Positions 16,340 to 24,931 of a stretch of DNA of 64,000 bases are shown piece after piece (within the stretch, counting starts at the first letter, position 1; the number at the start of each line of letters is the position of its first letter). Where the stretch lies: NCBI RefSeq assembly GCF_030549615.1, contig NZ_CP130832.1:1054001-1118000 (forward strand), written 5' to 3'. The translations under genes were made by a program, and so were the position numbers. The notes beneath the pieces are model-generated. The model ran no database searches, was not told where the DNA came from, and worked only from the letters and a program-made list of their open reading frames with translations. Source of the DNA: Stenotrophomonas sp. 610A2 (GTDB taxonomy: Bacteria; Pseudomonadota; Gammaproteobacteria; Xanthomonadales; Xanthomonadaceae).

Positions 16340-17053
16340 ATGCGACAGACAAAGGAATCGTCCGGGTTGGTACTGGTCGTCGAGGACAACCGCAACATCT
16401 CCGAGATGATTGGCGAATATCTGGAAGGCAAGGGTTTCGAGGTGGACTACGCAGCCGATGGCCTGGACGGCTACCGGTTGGCTGCCGAGAACAGTTACGA
16501 CGTTGTGGTGCTGGACTTGATGCTGCCGCGATTGGATGGCATCGAAGTGTGCAGACGCCTGCGTAACGAGGCGCGCAAGTCGACGCCGGTGTTGATGCTG
16601 ACCGCACGCGACACGCTGGACGACAAGCTCACCGGGCTTGGCTACGGTGCCGATGATTACCTGACCAAGCCGTTCGCCATCCAGGAACTGGAAGCGCGCC
16701 TGCGTGCACTGATCCGCCGCGAACGTCGCCAGGTGGGTGCCGAGGTCCTGAAGGTGGCCGATCTGGTGCTGGACCCGGTCAGCATGCGTGCTACCCGCGC
16801 AGGCAGCGAGTTGCAGCTGTCGCCGATTGGCCTGCGCCTGCTCACCATCCTGATGCGCGAATCACCACGTGTGGTGACCCGCCAGGAAATCGAGCGTGAG
16901 ATCTGGGGCAATGGCCTGCCCGATTCGGATACCTTGCGCAGCCATCTGTACAACCTCCGCAAGATCATCGACAAACCGTTCGATCGGCCGCTGCTGCACA
17001 CCGTGCAGAGCGCGGGTTACCGGATTGCCGACATCGGGCAATCGATGGGCTGA
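16340..17053 (+). CDS. OmpR/PhoB-family response regulator (ColR/VgrR-like)
   Basis: 237 residues. The receiver domain has the acidic pair in VVEDNRN (residues 13-19), phosphoacceptor Asp59 in VVVLDLMLPRLDG, Thr in MLTARD and Lys110 in YLTKPFA. The C-terminal winged-helix domain (about 140-230) ends with the SAGYRI hairpin. A perfect AAGGAGG ribosome site precedes the ATG. A sensor kinase follows after a terminator-like hairpin, and dgkA follows that, as at ColRS loci of Pseudomonas. In Xanthomonas the same family is called VgrR. Exact orthology is inferred. Confidence 0.88.
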   Translation: MRQTKESSGLVLVVEDNRNISEMIGEYLEGKGFEVDYAADGLDGYRLAAENSYDVVVLDLMLPRLDGIEVCRRLRNEARKSTPVLMLTARDTLDDKLTGLGYGADDYLTKPFAIQELEARLRALIRRERRQVGAEVLKVADLVLDPVSMRATRAGSELQLSPIGLRLLTILMRESPRVVTRQEIEREIWGNGLPDSDTLRSHLYNLRKIIDKPFDRPLLHTVQSAGYRIADIGQSMG

Positions 17054-17087
17054 CCTGCAGCCGCTTGCTTGGCGCCTGTCCTTTAAG

Positions 17088-17123
17088 ACCGCCGTGGACC
17101 ATTAAAGTCGCGGCGGTTTTTTT
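17088..17123 (+). terminator. Terminator-like hairpin between the regulator and kinase genes
   Basis: ACCGCCG (17088-17094) pairs with CGGCGGT (17111-17117), and seven T residues follow. The 16-base loop is longer than usual. It would make the regulator more abundant than the kinase, or separate their transcripts. Confidence 0.7.
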
Positions 17124-17189
17124 CTGTCGGGTATTCCTGCGGTTACGCGGCTTCAGTCCCTATAATCACGCGGGCTTCGAGGGGGGCGC

Positions 17190-18452
17190 ATGCCGTACGG
17201 TTTACCGCGCAAGATCAGAAAGGCATTCATCGTGCAGGCGCTGCTGGCAAGTCTGGCGGTGTTGCTTGGTGGCTACCTGATGGCCTTGGTGGTCAAGTAC
17301 GGTCTGGTCAACACGGTGCTGCAGAACGAAGCACAGTACTACTGGCAGCAGAGTGCACAGGCGCCGGATCTGGCACCGCCCAATACCCTCAACATCCGCG
17401 GTTACCTGCAGCCTGCCGGGCAGGCTGATGCGACGATACCCGCGCCGCTGCGCGCACTGTCGCCGGGTTTCCATGAGCTGGAGTCGTCCGATCAACTGGT
17501 ACTGGTAGACCAGCAGGCGGAAGGGCGGTTGTACCTGGTGTTCCAGCGCTCGCCAGCGCACCGTGCGGCCATCTGGGCCGGGGTGTTGCTGGTGCTGTTG
17601 GCAATCCACGCGGTGTCGTGGCTGACCTATCGCGCCTCGTCGCGGCTGGTGTCGCCGGTGAGCTGGCTGGCGCGGCGGGTCTCGTTGTGGGACCCGCGCC
17701 ATCTCGATGCCCGGGAGCTGGCGCCAGAGCGGCTGCCGCCCGAGGTTCAGGGCGAGACCCGTCAACTGGCGCTGGCTTTACACGACATGGCCGGCAAGGT
17801 CGGTGATCACGTCGCCCGCGAACGCAATTTCACCCGCGATGCCAGCCATGAGCTGCGCACGCCGCTGACCGTCATCCGCATGGCCAGCGACATGGCGCTG
17901 GCCGACTCCGGCCTGACCCCGCGCCTGCAGCGCAGCCTGCAGCGCATCCAGCGTGCCGGCCGGGACATGGAGGCGGTGATCGATGCCTTCCTGCTGCTGG
18001 CCCGCGAGGCGGATGTGGAGCCGCAGTCGGAGCTGTTCGATGTCGGTGAGGTGGTGCGTTACGAGGCTGCCAACGTCGAGGAGTTGCTGCAGGGCAAGCC
18101 GGTGCAGCTGCGGGTGCTGGTGGAGGGCCAGCCGATGCTGATGGCGCCGCCACGGGTGATGCACGTGGTGGTGGCCAACCTGCTGCGCAACGCCTGCCTG
18201 TATACCGATGTCGGCGAGGTGGAAGTGACGGTGACAGCCGACCAGGTGGTGGTCTGCGATACCGGCATCGGCATGGGCAGCGAGGCCTTGGCGCGGATCT
18301 TCGAGCCCTTCTATCGTCCTGAGGGCGGTCGCCAGCAGGGTGTGGGCCTGGGCCTGCCGATCGTGCGGCGGCTGTGTGAACGCTGCGGCTGGCGGATCGA
18401 GCTGGCCAGCCAGGAAGGGCAGGGCACCACCGCAACCGTGCACTACCGCTGA
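17190..18452 (+). CDS. Sensor histidine kinase (ColS/VgrS-like)
   Basis: 420 residues. Membrane helices lie at about 13-38 and 128-150 and flank a periplasmic sensor of about 90 residues. A HAMP-like linker is followed by the H-box with His220 (DASHELRTPLTV), an N-box (LLRNACLY), a G1 box (VCDTGIGMG) and a G2 box (GVGLGLPIV). It would autophosphorylate and pass phosphate to the upstream regulator. The sensor contains acidic HELESSDQ, reminiscent of but not identical to the ExxE iron motif described for VgrS; ligand is therefore open. Confidence 0.88.
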   Translation: MPYGLPRKIRKAFIVQALLASLAVLLGGYLMALVVKYGLVNTVLQNEAQYYWQQSAQAPDLAPPNTLNIRGYLQPAGQADATIPAPLRALSPGFHELESSDQLVLVDQQAEGRLYLVFQRSPAHRAAIWAGVLLVLLAIHAVSWLTYRASSRLVSPVSWLARRVSLWDPRHLDARELAPERLPPEVQGETRQLALALHDMAGKVGDHVARERNFTRDASHELRTPLTVIRMASDMALADSGLTPRLQRSLQRIQRAGRDMEAVIDAFLLLAREADVEPQSELFDVGEVVRYEAANVEELLQGKPVQLRVLVEGQPMLMAPPRVMHVVVANLLRNACLYTDVGEVEVTVTADQVVVCDTGIGMGSEALARIFEPFYRPEGGRQQGVGLGLPIVRRLCERCGWRIELASQEGQGTTATVHYR

Positions 18453-18599
18453 GCCCAACCGCCCGCTGGCCTCGGTAAGCAATGGCCAGATGTGGCAAAA
18501 TTGGGGGCTAATCTCACGCTACCGGTGTCATCTCCATGGGCGGTTGTTCAGGCTCCAGGCTTTTGTTCGGCCGCGCTGCGGCAAACAACAAGGTGTCGC

Positions 18600-18980
18600 A
18601 TGGCTGACCAGATCGGGCATATGCCACGCGGTCCCGCGCGCATCCTGAAGGCAGCGCAGTGGTCGTGGCAGGGGCTGAAAGCCGCCTGGCTGCACGAGTC
18701 CTCGTTCCGTCTGGAGGTCTGCCTGTTCGTGGTGCTGGCACCGCTGGCCTTGTGGCTGGGCCAGAGCCCGGTCGAGCAGGTGCTGATGATCGGCTCGATG
18801 CTGCTGGTGATGGCCATGGAACTGGCCAACTCGGCCATCGAGGCGGTGATCGAGCGCTACGGCCCGGAGTACCACGTGCTGGCTGGCCGCGCCAAGGACA
18901 TGGGCTCGGCGGCGGTATTCGTGCTGATGATGAATGTGCTGCTGTGTTGGGGGCTGATCCTGCTGCCGCGCGTTTTCTGA
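18600..18980 (+). CDS. dgkA: Diacylglycerol kinase
   Basis: 126 residues, near the 120-residue norm, from the ATG at 18600. Three membrane helices. The signature ELANSAIEAVIER and the following AGRAKDMGSAAVFV contain the catalytic Glu and the metal-binding residues of prokaryotic DgkA. It phosphorylates diacylglycerol formed by membrane-derived oligosaccharide and LPS decoration. Its place after a ColRS-like system fits the known ColRS-dgkA linkage in Pseudomonas. Confidence 0.93.
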   Translation: MADQIGHMPRGPARILKAAQWSWQGLKAAWLHESSFRLEVCLFVVLAPLALWLGQSPVEQVLMIGSMLLVMAMELANSAIEAVIERYGPEYHVLAGRAKDMGSAAVFVLMMNVLLCWGLILLPRVF

Positions 18981-19034
18981 CAAGTCAGCTGCCGGGTGGC
19001 GCTGATGCAATGGTTTTATTGAAGGATTGATCGC

Positions 19035-19784
19035 ATGTCTCTTGAGTTTCTTGCCGACCCGAACGTATGGGTCACCCTGTTCATGCTCAGCGCACTGGAA
19101 ATCGTGCTCGGTATCGACAACCTGGTCTTCATCTCCATCGCGGTCGGGCGCCTGCCCGAAGAGAAGCGCCCGCTGGCGCGTCGCGTCGGTATCGCGGTGG
19201 CCTGCATCACCCGCATCCTGCTGCTGATCTCGCTGGCTTACCTGGCACACATGGAGCAGAACCTGTTCAACGTGGCCGGCATGGGCATCTCCATCCGTGA
19301 CCTGGTGCTGATCGTGGGCGGCCTGTTCCTGCTCTACAAGGGCATCAAGGAGGTCCGCGAACTGGTTACCGGCGGCGAAGATGAAGACCCGACCACCACC
19401 AAGGTGGCGTCGTCGTTCGGCATGGTGATCGCGCAGATCGCGGTGATCGACATCGTGTTCTCGCTGGACTCGGTGATCACTGCCGTCGGCATTGCCTCGC
19501 ATGTCCCGGTGATGGTCTGTGCGGTGCTGTTGTCGGTGGCGGTGATGCTGCTGGCGGCCAACCCGCTGGGTCGTTTCATCGACGCCAACCCGACCGTGAA
19601 GCTGCTGGCGCTGGCCTTCATCCTGCTGGTCGGTGCGGTGCTGGTGCTGGACGGCCTGGACGTGCACGTGCCCAAGCCCTACATCTACGCGGCGATGGGC
19701 TTCTCGGTGCTGGTGGAGTGGCTGAACCTGTTGATGCGCCGCAACGCCAAGGCCCACCACGTGCCCGGCTCGGACAACTGGTAA
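19035..19784 (+). CDS. TerC family integral membrane protein
   Basis: 249 residues, seven or so helices, with the TerC acidic motifs EIVLGIDNLVFISI (residues 17-30) and DIVFSLDSVITAVG (about 137-150), and a short charged loop (GGEDEDP) between. Proteins of this family are linked to manganese or other divalent metal export and stress resistance; the exact ion here is not shown. A ribosome site GAAGGA precedes the ATG, and a strong terminator follows. It is monocistronic or the last gene after dgkA (54 bp). Confidence 0.9.
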   Translation: MSLEFLADPNVWVTLFMLSALEIVLGIDNLVFISIAVGRLPEEKRPLARRVGIAVACITRILLLISLAYLAHMEQNLFNVAGMGISIRDLVLIVGGLFLLYKGIKEVRELVTGGEDEDPTTTKVASSFGMVIAQIAVIDIVFSLDSVITAVGIASHVPVMVCAVLLSVAVMLLAANPLGRFIDANPTVKLLALAFILLVGAVLVLDGLDVHVPKPYIYAAMGFSVLVEWLNLLMRRNAKAHHVPGSDNW

Positions 19785-19825
19785 GCGCCTGATTGGCCGG
19801 CATCCCCGGCCGAAGACAGGACCCG

Positions 19826-19858
19826 AAGGGCCGGCTCTGCCGGCCCTTTGTCTTTTTT
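19826..19858 (+). terminator. Rho-independent terminator after the TerC gene
   Basis: AAGGGCCGGC, loop TCT, GCCGGCCCTT, followed by TGTCTTTTTT: a 10-bp GC-rich stem with a T-rich tail that runs directly into the next 99-nt repeat. Confidence 0.9.
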
Positions 19859-19956
19859 GTAGGAGCGGCGTCAGCCGCGAAGCCGGCCATTGCCCAGATT
19901 GCGGGCATGCTCATGACTCGAGCCGTGCCAGCTTCGCGGCTGACGCCGCTCCTACA
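19858..19956. repeat. 99-nt paired-arm repeat
   Basis: Arms 19858-19884 and 19930-19956 are complementary at 26 of 27 positions around a 45-nt centre that shares GATTGCGGGCATG-type sequence with other copies. It starts at the last T of the TerC terminator. The bases to the next gene (19957-20051) show nothing else. Confidence 0.92.
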
Positions 19957-20051
19957 GCTGGTAGCCTGGTACGCCGTCGGACGCTGGCCTTTGCAAACCT
20001 TGAACAGGCAACGTGGCATGCTCGGCACTCCCGCCACCCAGGGTCAGACCC

Positions 20052-20684
20052 ATGCGCCAGTACCTTCGCCTGATGTTGCTTGTCATCGCGGTGATTTCCA
20101 TTTCCGGCTGTGGCTATAACGCCATCCAGCAGAAGGACGAGGCGGTCAAGGCCGGCTGGTCCGAGGTGGTCAACCAGTACAAGCGCCGTGCCGACCTGAT
20201 CCCCAACCTGGTCAATACCGTGCAGGGCTATGCCCAGCAGGAGCGGCAGGTGCTGACCGAGGTCACCAATGCCCGTTCCAAGGTCGGGCAGATCCAGGTC
20301 AATGCCGACGATGCCGATTCGCTCAAGCAGTTCCAGCAGGCCCAGGGCGAACTGGGCAGCGCGCTGTCGCGGCTGCTGGTGGTCAGCGAGAACTACCCGA
20401 CGCTGAAGTCGGACCAGAACTTCCGTGACCTGCAGGCGCAGCTGGAAGGCACCGAGAACCGCATCACCGTCGCTCGCGGCCGCTATATCCAACTGGTGCA
20501 GGACTACAACACCTACATCCGCTCGTTCCCGCAGGTGATCACCGCCAAGATGTTCGGCTATGCGGCCAAGCCCAATTTCACCGTCGACAACGAGGCGCAG
20601 ATCGCACAGCCGCCGACCGTGAGCTTCGGCAGCCAGCCGGCAGCGCCGCAGCAGACGCCGCCGCAGCCCGCTCCGGCACAGTGA
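20052..20684 (+). CDS. LemA family lipoprotein
   Basis: 210 residues from ATG 20052. Short n-region, hydrophobic stretch, and lipobox ISGC with Cys20. The LemA core follows: NAIQQKDEAVKAGWSEVVNQYKRR, DLIPNLVNTVQGYA and SENYPTLKSDQNFRDLQAQLEGTENRI-type helices, then YNTYIRSFP and a Pro/Gln-rich tail. LemA proteins are helical, membrane-anchored and of unclear function, usually next to TPM-domain (YgcG) genes, as here. It lies 10 bp ahead of the first TPM gene. Confidence 0.92.
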   Translation: MRQYLRLMLLVIAVISISGCGYNAIQQKDEAVKAGWSEVVNQYKRRADLIPNLVNTVQGYAQQERQVLTEVTNARSKVGQIQVNADDADSLKQFQQAQGELGSALSRLLVVSENYPTLKSDQNFRDLQAQLEGTENRITVARGRYIQLVQDYNTYIRSFPQVITAKMFGYAAKPNFTVDNEAQIAQPPTVSFGSQPAAPQQTPPQPAPAQ

Positions 20685-20694
20685 GTCGCGCGCG

Positions 20695-21630
20695 ATGAGC
20701 GCAGTGCTGCAGCGCTTCAGCCTGCTGCTGTGCCTGTTCGGCCTCGGCTGGGCAGGCCCGGCGCTGGCCCAGCAACTGGCGCCGATCCCGCCGCTGGATT
20801 CGCCGGTGGTCGATACCACCGGCACCCTTGATGCGGCGCAGAAGCAGGCGCTGGAGCAGCAGGCCCTTGCCCTGCAGCAGCGCAAGGGCGCACAGCTGCA
20901 GGTACTGATCGTGCCGAGCACCCAGCCCGAGGACATCGCCCAGTACAGCACCCGTGTGTTCGACCAGTGGGCGATTGGCCGCAAGGGCGTGGATGACGGC
21001 GTGCTGCTGCTGGTGGCAAAGGATGACCGGCGGGTGCGGATCGAGCCGGGCTATGGCCTGGAAGGTGCCATCCCCGATGCCATCGCCAACCGGGTGATCC
21101 AGGAATACCTGGTGCCGCATTTCCGCCAGAACGATTACGCCGGTGGCATCACCGCCGCCAGCGGCGTGCTGGTCAAGATCATTGATGGTGAGGAATTGCC
21201 AGCCTCGGTCAGCAGCAACCGCGATGGTGGCGGGGGCAGCGGCGACGGCGATTCGATCTTCATGTTCGCGATCATGATTGGTGTGGTTGCTGCCACCTTC
21301 ATGCGCGTGTTGCTGGCCAAGCTGCCACGGCCGATTCGTGGTGTGGTTGCAGGGTTGGTGGCCGGAGCTGGCGGTTGGTTGCTGTTGTCGGTGTTTGGTG
21401 GCGGCCTGGCTGCGCTGGTGGCGTTCGTGCTGTCGTTCGGCAGGGGCTCCAGCGGTGGTTTTGCCAGCGGCGGCGGCTGGGGCGGCGGCGGTGGCTTCGG
21501 TGGTGGTGGTTTTGGCGGAGGCGGTGGAGGCTTCGGCGGAGGCGGCGGAGGCGGCGGAGGCGGCGGAGGCGGCGGTTGGGGCGGTGGCGGTGGACGTTCG
21601 GGAGGCGGTGGCGCCTCGGGGAGCTGGTGA
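20695..21630 (+). CDS. TPM-domain (YgcG family) protein with poly-glycine tail
   Basis: 311 residues. Signal peptide about 1-25 (ends ALA), then a TPM domain (about 35-165, with VVDTTGTLDAAQKQALEQ, QWAIGRKGVDDGVLLLVAKDDRRVRIEPGYG in parts). Two hydrophobic segments follow (about 185-205 and 220-245), then a tail of about 60 residues, mostly Gly with Phe, Trp and Ser. The Gly-rich C-terminus after the membrane segment is typical of YgcG. Probably anchored with the TPM domain outside. Function in envelope maintenance or repair is only suspected. Confidence 0.9.
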   Translation: MSAVLQRFSLLLCLFGLGWAGPALAQQLAPIPPLDSPVVDTTGTLDAAQKQALEQQALALQQRKGAQLQVLIVPSTQPEDIAQYSTRVFDQWAIGRKGVDDGVLLLVAKDDRRVRIEPGYGLEGAIPDAIANRVIQEYLVPHFRQNDYAGGITAASGVLVKIIDGEELPASVSSNRDGGGGSGDGDSIFMFAIMIGVVAATFMRVLLAKLPRPIRGVVAGLVAGAGGWLLLSVFGGGLAALVAFVLSFGRGSSGGFASGGGWGGGGGFGGGGFGGGGGGFGGGGGGGGGGGGGGWGGGGGRSGGGGASGSW

Positions 21631-22121
21631 TGCGCTGGTTACGACATTTCTTCGCTCCCTCCGCGCATGCCGCATTCCCGGAAGCCAGCCTGGACCGGAT
21701 CGCCCACGCCATTGCCGACGGCGAGCGCCTGCATAGCGGCCAGGTGATGTTCGCGGTGGAGTCCGACCTGCCGCTGGGCTTGCTGTGGAAGAACACCAGC
21801 CCCCGCGCCCGTGCCGAGCATGCCTTCGCGCTGCTGCGTACCTGGGACACCGAGGCCAACAATGGTGTGCTGATCTATCTGTTGCTGGCCGACCATGCCA
21901 TCGAGATCGTGGCCGACCGGGGACTGCGGGCGCGGGTGGATGCGGCGCAGTGGCAGCTGATCTGCGATCACCTGCGCGAGCAGCTGGGCGGGAGTACGCG
22001 CGAGGACGCCGTGCTGGCGGCGGTGGCCGAAGTCTCGCAGCTGCTATCGGCACACTTCCCACCGGATCCTGCAGGGCGCTCGCGCAATGAGCTACCTGAC
22101 CGTCCGCAGGTGTTCGGCTGA
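21630..22121 (+). CDS. Second TPM-domain protein
   Basis: 163 residues. The ATG shares its A with the previous TGA stop (TGATG), so translation is coupled. It has the TPM pattern in ARAEHAFALLRTWDTEANNGVLIYLLLADHAIEIVADRGL (quoted in family terms, residues about 55-95). There is no signal peptide and no membrane helix, unlike its neighbour, so it is a cytosolic or peripheral TPM protein. The frame is open upstream but there lies within the Gly-rich tail of the first TPM gene. LemA, membrane TPM and soluble TPM form a three-gene operon. Confidence 0.87.
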   Translation: MRWLRHFFAPSAHAAFPEASLDRIAHAIADGERLHSGQVMFAVESDLPLGLLWKNTSPRARAEHAFALLRTWDTEANNGVLIYLLLADHAIEIVADRGLRARVDAAQWQLICDHLREQLGGSTREDAVLAAVAEVSQLLSAHFPPDPAGRSRNELPDRPQVFG

Positions 22122-22187
22122 AGCATGGGTTGAGTGGCAAGGGCCGCTACCCCGAGAATAGGGGCTGGTTTGCCTGACAGTGCCCGC

Positions 22188-23096
22188 ATGCTCTTTCTTC
22201 ATGACATAGATCCCATCGCTTTCTCGCTGGGGCCGATCGATGTGCACTGGTACGGCGTCATGTACCTGCTTGGCTTCGCCGCCGCCTGGTGGCTGGGCCG
22301 CTCCCGCATCCTTGCCGGGCGCTTGCCGGGCGTGGACATGAACGGCTTCTCCGACCTGCTGTTCTACGCGATGCTGGGCGTGGTGCTGGGCGGGCGCATC
22401 GGCTACATGCTGTTCTACGCAACCGCCGATTTCCTCGCCAATCCGCTGATCCTGCTGCGGGTCTGGGAAGGCGGCATGAGTTTCCACGGCGGCTTGCTTG
22501 GCGTGTTGATCGCCGGCTGGTGGTGGACGCGCAAGCACAAACTGCATTTCTTCGACACCATCGACTTCGTTGCGCCACTGGTGCCGCTGGGCCTGGGCTT
22601 TGGCCGTTTGGGCAACTTCATTGGTGGCGAGCTGTACGGCAAGTTCACCAATGCCGGCTGGGGCGTGGTGTTCCCGCATTCGCCGCTGAAGGACATTCCG
22701 GCGGGTTTGCCGGCGATGGAGCAACTGCTGTCGGCCGTGCAGATCCAGCAGGACTATGCTGCCGGCCTGCTTACCCAGTACGCACGTCATCCATCGCAGC
22801 TGTACGAAGCGCTGCTGGAAGGCCTGGTGATGTTCCTGGTGCTGTGGTTCTACTCGATGAAGCCGCGCCCGCGTTACGCGGTGTCCGGCCTGTTCGCGCT
22901 GATGTATGGCTGCTTCCGTTTCCTGGTCGAGTTCGTGCGCATGCCGGACAACGGCGTGTATGTAGCGTTTGATTGGTTGACCCGTGGCCAGATCCTGAGC
23001 CTGCCGTTGATCGTGCTGGGCTTGGTGTTGCTGGCAATGTCGCGCCGCGCGCCGGTGTTGCAGCCGGTGCTCCCACTGGAAGAGAAGAAGGCATGA
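22188..23096 (+). CDS. lgt: Prolipoprotein diacylglyceryl transferase
   Basis: 302 residues, seven helices. Transfers diacylglyceryl from phosphatidylglycerol to the lipobox Cys of prolipoproteins in the inner membrane. Lgt motifs: [11 protein letters not shown] near residue 20, the [11 protein letters not shown] region (68-77), FHGGLLG (99-105) with the key His, and the Lgt signature [14 protein letters not shown] (139-152). The start at 22188 gives the family N-terminus. Its stop overlaps the thyA start by 4 bp, as in many gammaproteobacteria. Confidence 0.96.
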   Translation: MLFLHDIDPIAFSLGPIDVHWYGVMYLLGFAAAWWLGRSRILAGRLPGVDMNGFSDLLFYAMLGVVLGGRIGYMLFYATADFLANPLILLRVWEGGMSFHGGLLGVLIAGWWWTRKHKLHFFDTIDFVAPLVPLGLGFGRLGNFIGGELYGKFTNAGWGVVFPHSPLKDIPAGLPAMEQLLSAVQIQQDYAAGLLTQYARHPSQLYEALLEGLVMFLVLWFYSMKPRPRYAVSGLFALMYGCFRFLVEFVRMPDNGVYVAFDWLTRGQILSLPLIVLGLVLLAMSRRAPVLQPVLPLEEKKA

Positions 23097-23887
23097 AGCA
23101 ATATCTGGATCTGCTGCAGCATGTGATGGAGCACGGCACCGAGAAGTCCGACCGCACCGGCACCGGCACGCGCAGCGTGTTCGGCTGGCAGATGCGCTTC
23201 GACCTCAACCAGGGCTTCCCGCTGGTCACCACCAAGAAACTGCACCTGCGCTCGATCATCCATGAGCTGCTGTGGTTCCTGAAGGGCGATACCAATATCG
23301 GTTACCTGAAGGACAACAAGGTCAACATTTGGGATGAGTGGGCCGATGCCAACGGCGATCTCGGCCCGGTCTACGGCAAGCAGTGGCGCAGCTGGGCCAC
23401 CGCCGATGGCCGCGAGATCGACCAGATGCAATGGCTGGTGGACGAGATCAAGCGCAATCCGGATTCGCGCCGGCTGGTGGTCAGTGCCTGGAACGTGGGC
23501 GAGCTGTCGCAGATGGCGCTGATGCCCTGCCACAACCTGTTCCAGTTCTACGTGGTAGACGGCAAGCTCAGCTGCCAGCTCTACCAGCGCAGTGGCGATA
23601 TCTTCCTCGGCGTGCCGTTCAATATCGCCAGCTATGCGTTGCTGACGCATATGGTGGCGCAGGCGACCGGACTGGGTGTGGGCGATTTCGTGCACACGCT
23701 GGGCGATGCGCACATCTATTCCAACCATTACGAGCAGGCACGCGAGCAGCTGTCACGTGAACCGCGCGCGCTGCCCAAGCTGTGGTTGAACCCGGACGTG
23801 ACCGATCTGTTCGGCTTCCAGTTCGATGACATCCGGATTGATGGCTACGACCCGCATCCGGCAATCAAGGCGCCGGTGGCGGTGTGA
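23093..23887 (+). CDS. thyA: Thymidylate synthase
   Basis: 264 residues, the standard short-form length. Converts dUMP to dTMP using methylene-tetrahydrofolate. The catalytic Cys is residue 146 in [12 protein letters not shown], the dUMP site includes RSGD-type [18 protein letters not shown], and it ends in ...KAPVAV. Translationally coupled to lgt (ATGA). Folate is returned by dihydrofolate reductase, encoded one gene downstream. Confidence 0.97.
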   Translation: MKQYLDLLQHVMEHGTEKSDRTGTGTRSVFGWQMRFDLNQGFPLVTTKKLHLRSIIHELLWFLKGDTNIGYLKDNKVNIWDEWADANGDLGPVYGKQWRSWATADGREIDQMQWLVDEIKRNPDSRRLVVSAWNVGELSQMALMPCHNLFQFYVVDGKLSCQLYQRSGDIFLGVPFNIASYALLTHMVAQATGLGVGDFVHTLGDAHIYSNHYEQAREQLSREPRALPKLWLNPDVTDLFGFQFDDIRIDGYDPHPAIKAPVAV

Positions 23888-23963
23888 TTGATCATTCGAT
23901 TGTTTCTCAGTTGGTGAGATTGGATTCTGGAAGAATCAACCTCACTTGAATTGAGGGATGACC

Positions 23964-24251
23964 ATGGCTGGGCACACCAAAAAGTCTAGGGAAAAGCTCG
24001 CTGATACGCTGATGACCATGTCTGGGGCCCTTGGGGTTGCGGTTACCGCTGCCACCATTGTTTCGCCCATTGGATTGATCGTCGCCAAGATCGTAGGTGG
24101 TGAAAGGTTTGATTTTGTTGGAGCCTTGGCTCGGGTTGATCCTTGGCTTTGGGGCTTGTTGATCGTGTTTTTCTTTGGAGCAGTTTCCTTGGTGATGCTG
24201 GGGCGACGATCTGCATTCAAGATTTATGACGAGATTTATCCTGACCAATGA
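23964..24251 (+). CDS. Small two-helix membrane protein of unknown function
   Basis: 95 residues. The ATG at 23964 is preferred because GAGGG (23953-23957) lies 6 bp ahead of it; an ATG at 23958 would touch the ribosome site. A basic N-terminus (AGHTKKSREKLAD) is followed by helices at about 21-44 and 62-80, then a polar tail ending DEIYPDQ. Its stop overlaps the folA start by 4 bp. Codon use is visibly less GC-rich than thyA and folA (many ATT, GAT, TTT, GTT codons). I do not recognise a family. It may be a late insertion into a conserved folate pair. Confidence 0.65.
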   Translation: MAGHTKKSREKLADTLMTMSGALGVAVTAATIVSPIGLIVAKIVGGERFDFVGALARVDPWLWGLLIVFFFGAVSLVMLGRRSAFKIYDEIYPDQ

Positions 24252-24739
24252 AGCTATCACTCGTTGCAGCGCTGGACCGAAATCGTGGCATTGGCCATGA
24301 CAACGCGATGCCGTGGCATCTGCCGGATGACTTCAAGCACTTCAAGGCGCTGACCCTTGGCAAGCCGATCCTGATGGGCCGCAAGACTGCCGAGTCGCTG
24401 GGTCGCGCGCTGCCGGGACGGACCAATCTGGTGTTGACCCGTAGCGGCCAGGTGCCGTTTGCCGGCATGCGTGCGGTTGCTTCGTTGGATGAGGCGCGGG
24501 CGATCGCTGCGGGCGAGGGCGCCGATGAGTTGTGCGTGATTGGTGGCGGCGAAATCTATCGGCTGCTATTGGATCAGGCCACCGATCTGCACTTGACCTG
24601 GGTGGATACCGAGGTGAACGCCGATACGCATTTCCCGGAAGTGGATCCGGCGCTGTGGCGGGAAGTGGATAGCCAAGCGCGTGCAGCAGATGAGCGGCAT
24701 GCGTTTGCGTTCCGGTTTGTGCATTACGTTCGGCGCTGA
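24248..24739 (+). CDS. folA: Dihydrofolate reductase
   Basis: 163 residues. Reduces dihydrofolate with NADPH and is the target of trimethoprim. Start KLSLVAALDRNRGIGHDNAMPWHLPDD contains the active-site acidic residue (Asp27/28) and the WHLP motif; the NADPH-binding segments are ILMGRKTAESLGRALPGRTN (quoted in part) and CVIGGGEIYRLLL. Coupled to the small membrane protein by ATGA. A perfect long inverted repeat follows 17 bp after the stop. Confidence 0.95.
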   Translation: MKLSLVAALDRNRGIGHDNAMPWHLPDDFKHFKALTLGKPILMGRKTAESLGRALPGRTNLVLTRSGQVPFAGMRAVASLDEARAIAAGEGADELCVIGGGEIYRLLLDQATDLHLTWVDTEVNADTHFPEVDPALWREVDSQARAADERHAFAFRFVHYVRR

Positions 24740-24756
24740 GTTGTTCTGAAGCTAAA

Positions 24757-24893
24757 AGCTACCCCTCCCCAACCCTCCCCTTGGCTACGCCAAAGGGAGG
24801 GAGCTGATCTCGTCGGCTTCACCATCTTTCGTAGCCAAGGCTGTTACCCCCTCCCTTTGGCGTAGCCAAGGGGAGGGTTGGGGAGGGGTAGCT
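24757..24893. repeat. Perfect 45-bp inverted repeat of CCCCTCCCC-type elements
   Basis: Arm 24757-24801 and arm 24849-24893 are exact reverse complements over all 45 positions, separated by 47 bases. Each arm is itself a hairpin of the family (CCCTCCCCTTGGC / GCCAAAGGGAGGG). It lies between the convergent folA and DUF1287 genes and would form a very stable stem in either transcript. Confidence 0.95.
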
Positions 24894-24931
24894 CCTTGTA
24901 TTTGGCTTTCAGGGCCCCGTACGGCGCCCAA

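Noticed and set aside
21461..21620. Tandem GGC/GGT repeat as an independent repeat locus
   Set aside because: It is the in-frame poly-Gly tail of a YgcG-type protein, which is normal for the family.
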